From: Pseudomonadota bacterium
GTDB lineage: Bacteria; Pseudomonadota; Gammaproteobacteria; SZUA-229
Reading direction: 5' to 3'
Assembly: GCA_015222915.1 (NCBI GenBank)
Contig: JADFWE010000144.1
Coordinates: 1-11,993 of the forward strand
DNA length: 11,993 bases
Shown: piece by piece, positions 7,804 to 11,993 of the stretch
Numbering within the stretch: position 1 is the stretch's first letter
Layout: every line of letters begins with the position of its first letter
Made by a program: the position numbers and the translations under genes
Notes under the pieces: model-generated
What the model was told of the DNA's origin: nothing
What the model saw: the letters and a program-made list of their open reading frames with translations, nothing else
The model's database searches: none

Positions 7804-10800
7804 ATGTTGGCAAAAATTATCGAATGGTCGATAGACAACCGTTTTATGGTGTTGATGCTGGCCTTTATACTCACCGGCCTTGGCGTGTACTCGGTAAAAG
7901 AGATCCCACTGGATGCACTGCCGGATCTGTCTGATGTACAGGTTATCATCAAGACGTCTTATCCCGGTCAGGCGCCGCAGGTGGTCGAAGATCAGGTAAC
8001 CTATCCGTTGACCACAGCTATGTTGTCGGTACCAAAAGCAGTAAACGTTCGTGGTTATTCATTCTTCGGTGATTCGTATGTCTATGTCATCTTCGAAGAC
8101 GGCACCGACCTGTACTGGGCAAGATCACGGGTACTGGAGTATCTGAGTCAGGTGACCAGCAAGCTGCCTTCTGCAGCGAAACCCGAGCTTGGGCCGGATG
8201 CGACCGGTGTCGGCTGGGTTTATGAATATGCATTGGTCGACCGTACAGGAGGTACTGATCTTTCTCAGCTGCGCAGTATCCAGGACTGGTTCCTGAAATA
8301 TGAGCTGCAGACCGTTCCCGGTGTTTCTGAAGTGGCCACCATCGGCGGTATGGTCAAGCAGTATCAGGTGGTGCTCGATCCTGACAGTCTGCGTGCTTAT
8401 GGTCTGCCGCTGTCGAAAGTGAAAACAGCGATACAGCGTGGCAACCAGGAAGTCGGGGGTTCCGTCATCGAGATGGCGGAAGCGGAGTACATGGTCCGTG
8501 CCACAGGTTATGTCGATGAACTGGATGACCTGCGCAACATCCCGTTGGGGGTCAATGATCAGGGAACGCCAATATTACTAAAAGACGTCGCTCAGATAAG
8601 GCTGGGTCCGCAGCTTCGCCGCGGCATCGCAGAACTGAATGGTGAAGGTGAAGTGGTCGGTGGCGTCATCGTCATGCGCTTCGGTGAAAATGCATTGAAG
8701 ACGATCAAGGCGGCCAAGGCTAAACTCGAAGAACTATCACGCAGCTTGCCGGAAGGTGTTGAGATCGTCGAAACCTATGATCGCTCTGCATTGATCAAGC
8801 GTTCAGTGGAAACCCTGTTCGGAAAACTCATCGAAGAGTTTTTGGTCGTGGCGCTGGTGTGTGCTGTCTTTCTTTTTCACCTGCGTTCAGCGCTGGTTAT
8901 TATCTTCTCGTTACCTGTTGGGATACTGATCGCCTTCATTGTTATGGATCGTATGGGTATCAATGCCAACATCATGTCACTGGGGGGCATCGCGATAGCA
9001 ATCGGCGCGATGGTGGATGCCGCCATCGTCATGGTAGAGAACGTGCATAAGCATCTCGAGCACACTGAGATCACTGATGAAAACAGGTGGCAGGTCATCA
9101 TGGAAGCATCCAAAGAGGTCGGTCCGCCACTGTTCTTCTCGTTGTTGATCATCACTCTCAGTTTTCTGCCGGTGTTTACCCTCGAGGCACAGGAAGGGCG
9201 TATGTTTGCGCCACTGGCATTCACTAAAACCTTTGCCATGGCAGGGGCAGCCTTTTTATCGATCACCCTGGTACCGGTATTGATGGGGTACTTTATCCGT
9301 GGTCACGTAACCCCGGAACATAAAAATCCGGTGAACCGTTTTCTGATTGCGGTTTATCGACCGGTGATCAATATGGTATTGCACTCACCTAAGCTTATTC
9401 TCGGTGTTGCGATGATGCTGGTGGTAGCCGGTATGTGGCCACTGCAGCATCTGGGTTCCGAGTTTATGCCGGAGCTGGATGAAGGGGACCTGCTGTATAT
9501 GCCCAGTACTTTCCCGGCCGTTTCGGCCGGTAAGGCGCAGCAATTATTACAGCAGACCAACAAACTGATAAAAACCGTACCGGAAGTGAAGACCGTATTC
9601 GGAAAGGTCGGCCGTGCAGAGAGCGCCACTGATCCGGCACCGCTCACCATGATAGAGACCACCATCCTGCTCAAGCCGCATGAGCAGTGGCGAGATGGAA
9701 TGACCATGGACAAGCTTAAAAAAGAACTGAATGAGCTCGTCCAGTTTCCGGGGCTGACCAATGCCTGGGTGATGCCGATAAAAAACCGTATCGATATGCT
9801 GGCGACCGGTATCAAAACCCCGGTCGGTATCAAAGTCGCCGGTCCTGATCTGAATGTTATTCAGGATATCGGTAAAGATATCGAAAAAGTATTGTACCAG
9901 GTTCCGGGCACTATCTCGGTGTATGCCGAACGTGTGGCCGGTGGGCGATATGTCACGGTCGATATCAATCGACGCGAAGCCGCCCGTTTTGCACTTAACG
10001 TAGCCGACATCCAGGAAGTGGTGATGACCGCTGTCGGTGGTATGCGCGTTGCAATGACGGTGGAAGGCCTGGAACGGTATCCGATCAACGTGCGCTATCC
10101 GCGCGACGTACGCGACTCACTGGAAAAACTCCGCAACCTGCCGATAGTGACACCCGCGGGTGCGCGTATTCCCCTGGCGGAAGTGGCCGACGTGCGTATC
10201 GATAATGGCCCCGGCATGATCAAGACCGAGAATGCCCGGCTCAACGGCTGGATCTATATCGATATCGAAGGCCGTGATCTGGGGTCATACGTGATCGATG
10301 CACAGCAGACGGTTGCCGACCAGATCAAACTACCGCCAGGATATTCTATATCGTGGTCAGGTCAGTATGAGTTTATGGTGCGCGCTGTAGAACGTCTGAC
10401 CACGGTGGTGCCGGTTACCCTGGTGATCATCATCCTGCTGCTGTATATGAACTTCCGTAACCTGACCGAAGTGCTGATCATCATGGGTACGCTGCCGATG
10501 GCACTGGTCGGTGGTTTCTGGCTGTTGTACCTTCTGGACTACAATATGTCGGTAGCCGTCGGTGTCGGTTTTATCGCTCTCTCGGGCGTGGCGGTAGAGA
10601 TCGGTGTGCTGATGCTGGTGTATCTGAATCACGCTCTGGAAGATCATCGCCAGGCAGTCGAGAGCAAAGGCAGTGTGCTGACCGTCGAAGAGATCCGTTC
10701 AGCGGTGATCGATGGTGCACTGTTAAGGGTGCGTCCTATCATGATGACCGTGGCAGCGATCATCGCCGGTCTGTTACCGATCATGCTCGGTGGTGGTACG

Positions 10801-10941
10801 GGTTCTGAGGTCATGCGCCGAATAGCCGCACCGATGGTCGGTGGAATGGTCAGTGCCACCTTGTTAACATTAGTGGTGATTCCGGCGGTGTTCCTGATAT
10901 GGAAGAGTATGGGGCTGAAGAAATCTCAGGCGCATTTGTAA
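7804..10941 (+). CDS. cusA: CusA-like heavy-metal RND pump, Cu(I)/Ag(I) type
   Basis: This 1045-residue inner-membrane proton antiporter has the full RND layout: one helix (14-31), a periplasmic domain to about 335, six helices (about 340-545), a second periplasmic domain to about 865 and a final helix bundle. The periplasmic methionine triad that binds Cu(I) or Ag(I) is present as Met566, Met616 and Met665, with the same 50 and 49 spacing as Met573/623/672 of E. coli CusA. The transmembrane methionine pairs are also kept (391/1004, 403/479, 410/494). Asp405 and Glu932 of the proton relay are present (G-A-M-V-D-A-A; G-V-A-V-E-I-G). The third relay residue, Lys984 in E. coli, is Ile979 here (R-V-R-P-I-M-M-T). 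The E. coli residues are recalled, not looked up. GGAG at 7790-7793 lies 10 bases before the ATG, which is 2 bases after the cusB stop. The gene is intact with no frameshift. Confidence 0.95.
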   Translation: MLAKIIEWSIDNRFMVLMLAFILTGLGVYSVKEIPLDALPDLSDVQVIIKTSYPGQAPQVVEDQVTYPLTTAMLSVPKAVNVRGYSFFGDSYVYVIFEDGTDLYWARSRVLEYLSQVTSKLPSAAKPELGPDATGVGWVYEYALVDRTGGTDLSQLRSIQDWFLKYELQTVPGVSEVATIGGMVKQYQVVLDPDSLRAYGLPLSKVKTAIQRGNQEVGGSVIEMAEAEYMVRATGYVDELDDLRNIPLGVNDQGTPILLKDVAQIRLGPQLRRGIAELNGEGEVVGGVIVMRFGENALKTIKAAKAKLEELSRSLPEGVEIVETYDRSALIKRSVETLFGKLIEEFLVVALVCAVFLFHLRSALVIIFSLPVGILIAFIVMDRMGINANIMSLGGIAIAIGAMVDAAIVMVENVHKHLEHTEITDENRWQVIMEASKEVGPPLFFSLLIITLSFLPVFTLEAQEGRMFAPLAFTKTFAMAGAAFLSITLVPVLMGYFIRGHVTPEHKNPVNRFLIAVYRPVINMVLHSPKLILGVAMMLVVAGMWPLQHLGSEFMPELDEGDLLYMPSTFPAVSAGKAQQLLQQTNKLIKTVPEVKTVFGKVGRAESATDPAPLTMIETTILLKPHEQWRDGMTMDKLKKELNELVQFPGLTNAWVMPIKNRIDMLATGIKTPVGIKVAGPDLNVIQDIGKDIEKVLYQVPGTISVYAERVAGGRYVTVDINRREAARFALNVADIQEVVMTAVGGMRVAMTVEGLERYPINVRYPRDVRDSLEKLRNLPIVTPAGARIPLAEVADVRIDNGPGMIKTENARLNGWIYIDIEGRDLGSYVIDAQQTVADQIKLPPGYSISWSGQYEFMVRAVERLTTVVPVTLVIIILLLYMNFRNLTEVLIIMGTLPMALVGGFWLLYLLDYNMSVAVGVGFIALSGVAVEIGVLMLVYLNHALEDHRQAVESKGSVLTVEEIRSAVIDGALLRVRPIMMTVAAIIAGLLPIMLGGGTGSEVMRRIAAPMVGGMVSATLLTLVVIPAVFLIWKSMGLKKSQAHL

Positions 10942-10954
10942 AAAATATTTTAGT

Positions 10955-11121
10955 CAGCAGATGGATGCAAATTAAAACAGACAGCTATTACTGTCATCCT
11001 GAATGTTTTTTGTGAAGGATCTTGCACGGTTTTTATGGTTGTTAGATCCTTCGGCTTCACTGCGTTACGCTCAGGATGACAAAATAAACAAATCCTGATT
11101 TTTATAAGCGTTTATCTGCGG
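10955..11121. repeat. outer imperfect palindrome, related to the hisZ-purA repeat
   Basis: The left arm at 10955-10980 (begins CAGCAGATGGATGC) and the right arm at 11095-11121 (ends GTTTATCTGCGG) are imperfect inverted copies. Their outer edges carry the same GCAGAT core and about 10-base rhythm as the palindrome at 3219-3298. Between them lies a second, unrelated palindrome. The match is partial and has probably decayed. Confidence 0.45.
10992..11081. repeat. palindromic repeat of the TGTCATCCTGAG type
   Basis: TGTCATCCTGA (10992-11002) and TCAGGATGACA (11071-11081) are a perfect 11-base inverted pair. Inside them GAAGGATCT (11014-11022) and AGATCCTTC (11044-11052) form a second perfect 9-base pair. 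The right side carries extra bases (GGCTTCACTGCGTTACGC, 11053-11070) that the left side has lost or changed. This word order (GTCATCCTGAGCG..GAAGGATCT) matches a dispersed intergenic repeat I recall from many bacterial genomes. A long hairpin just after cusA could end or protect the operon transcript in either direction. A minor alternative 5-pair hairpin, GACAG/CTGTC, overlaps its left edge at 10980-10995. Confidence 0.75.
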
Positions 11122-11163
11122 ACAAAGTGTTTTACCGTTTAAAAATAACAGTGATATAAATTA

Positions 11164-11862
11164 ATGACAATAAAAATAGAATACTTCAGTGATGTGTTAT
11201 GTATCTGGGCTTATGCTGGTCAGATACGGATGGATGAGCTGAAACAGACCTTTGCTGATGAGATTGAAATCGAATATCGCTTCGTACCCATCTTTGGTGC
11301 AGGCAGGCAGCACGTTGAAAATGTATGGAAAGATGAAGGCGGTCTGAAAGGTTTTAACGCACACCTGCAGAAGGTGGCAGAAAACTGGGATCATGTAGAG
11401 ATATCAAAAGCTCTCTGGCTGGATGTAACACCTCAGTCTTCGACGGCAGCTCATCATTATCTAAAAGCGATACAGCTACTGGAAAAAAAGGCGGACACCT
11501 GTAATACAGCTCTGGATGAATTTAATGGACGGTCGCGTTTTGAGCAGGCTATCTGGTTATTTAGAGATGCTTTTTTTCGACAGGGCAGAGATATATCACA
11601 ACGTCAGGTACAGGATGAAATTGCCGGGCAACTGAACTTTTCTCTACAGTCTGTTTCAGAAGTACTGGATTCAGGCGAAGCTATTGCTGAGCTGCACAAA
11701 GATGATGTGGCAAAGCAAAATTACAATGTGCCGGGTAGCCCGACACTGGTATTGAATGAAGGTCGGCAGATGCTCTATGGCAATGTCGGTTATCGCATCA
11801 TCGACGCCAACGTTCGCGAGCTGTTGCATAATCCAGAGCAGGGCGAAGCCAGCTGGTGCTGA
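11164..11862 (+). CDS. DsbA-fold family protein, cytoplasmic, with C-I-W-A active-site motif
   Basis: This 232-residue protein has no signal peptide. The N-terminus I-K-I-E-Y-F-S-D-V-L-C-I-W-A-Y is a thioredoxin-fold first strand followed by the active-site turn. Only Cys13 remains of the usual C-x-x-C, with Ala16 in the second place. A helical insertion follows, then the cis-proline loop V-P-G-S-P-T (Pro193) and a closing strand and helix. Other cysteines are Cys113 and a final Cys232 (A-S-W-C). The fold is shared by DsbA, FrnE-like proteins and 2-hydroxychromene-2-carboxylate isomerase/kappa glutathione transferases. A single N-terminal nucleophile fits a glutathione-dependent or isomerase-type role better than disulfide formation, but the substrate is unknown. 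I recall DsbA-family proteins with C-x-W-A, so this is probably a family trait, not a mutation. It is separated from cusA by palindromic repeats and has a poor ribosome binding site, so a link with copper is not shown. Confidence 0.8.
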   Translation: MTIKIEYFSDVLCIWAYAGQIRMDELKQTFADEIEIEYRFVPIFGAGRQHVENVWKDEGGLKGFNAHLQKVAENWDHVEISKALWLDVTPQSSTAAHHYLKAIQLLEKKADTCNTALDEFNGRSRFEQAIWLFRDAFFRQGRDISQRQVQDEIAGQLNFSLQSVSEVLDSGEAIAELHKDDVAKQNYNVPGSPTLVLNEGRQMLYGNVGYRIIDANVRELLHNPEQGEASWC

Positions 11863-11993
11863 TAGATCGGTATAGCCGTTTAGTTTAGATGTTTTGAAAA
11901 TTCTTTATTAGAAACATATCGCGTGCGTCTACATCTGGAGGAATTACGTTTTAATACGAGAAATGTGTTATTCGATTGAGCGTTTATGCTTAA
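11863..11993. other. 131-base tail with no assignable gene
   Basis: The stretch is A/T-rich. It contains GGAGG at 11937-11941 without a start codon at proper distance, and an ATG at 11963 whose frame stays open for the ten codons to the window edge. That is too little to call a gene. No terminator hairpin after the DsbA-fold gene is evident. Confidence 0.5.

Noticed and set aside
8877..9833. Long open frames on the - strand opposite cusA (8877-9266 and 9354-9833)
   Set aside because: They lie wholly opposite a fully conserved pump, show low-complexity Ser/Ile/Met-rich translations and no recognisable domain, and are shadows of the coding strand.
11963..11993. ATG with an open frame to the window edge, after GGAGG at 11937-11941
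   Set aside because: Only ten codons are visible and the Shine-Dalgarno-like motif is about 21 bases from the ATG, too far to support it.

Overview
The window reads as the chromosome of a gammaproteobacterium of moderate G+C content. The run hflK-hflC-yjeT-hisZ-purA is a known gammaproteobacterial order; the version with hisZ before purA is familiar from lineages outside the enterics. I cannot name a genus. The proteins resemble E. coli homologues closely enough to align motif by motif from memory, but that gives only the class.

Layout, all genes on the + strand. Positions 1-1961 hold membrane-protease control genes: the 3' part of hflK, then hflC (stop and start share one base), then a 61-residue DUF2065 membrane protein. 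Next come hisZ (1999-3195), the regulatory subunit of the first histidine enzyme, and purA (3368-4678), the first AMP-specific step of purine synthesis. A large palindromic repeat (3219-3298) lies between hisZ and purA.

From 4826 to 10941 there is a copper/silver export block. It comprises a small secreted Cys/Met/His-rich protein, then an outer-membrane channel (CusC-like), a periplasmic adaptor (CusB-like) and a 1045-residue RND pump (CusA-like). The last three are tightly packed: cusC and cusB overlap by 14 bases and cusB and cusA are 2 bases apart. The expected route is Cu(I)/Ag(I) capture in the periplasm by the small protein and the CusB N-terminal methionines, entry through the CusA methionine relay, and exit through CusC. 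No CusF chaperone gene and no metal-sensing regulator is present here. The pump keeps all nine methionines recalled from E. coli CusA but has isoleucine where that protein has the proton-relay lysine.

A 222-base gap after cusA carries one palindromic repeat apparently nested inside another. It is followed by a cytoplasmic DsbA-fold protein with a C-I-W-A active-site motif (11164-11862). The last 131 bases hold nothing I can assign. No gap exceeds 300 bases, and I saw no tRNA, rRNA, CRISPR array or transposase.

I see no clearly undescribed system. The most interesting points are the CusA lysine replacement, the chaperone-less Cus operon led by a CopL-like secreted protein, and the nested palindromes.
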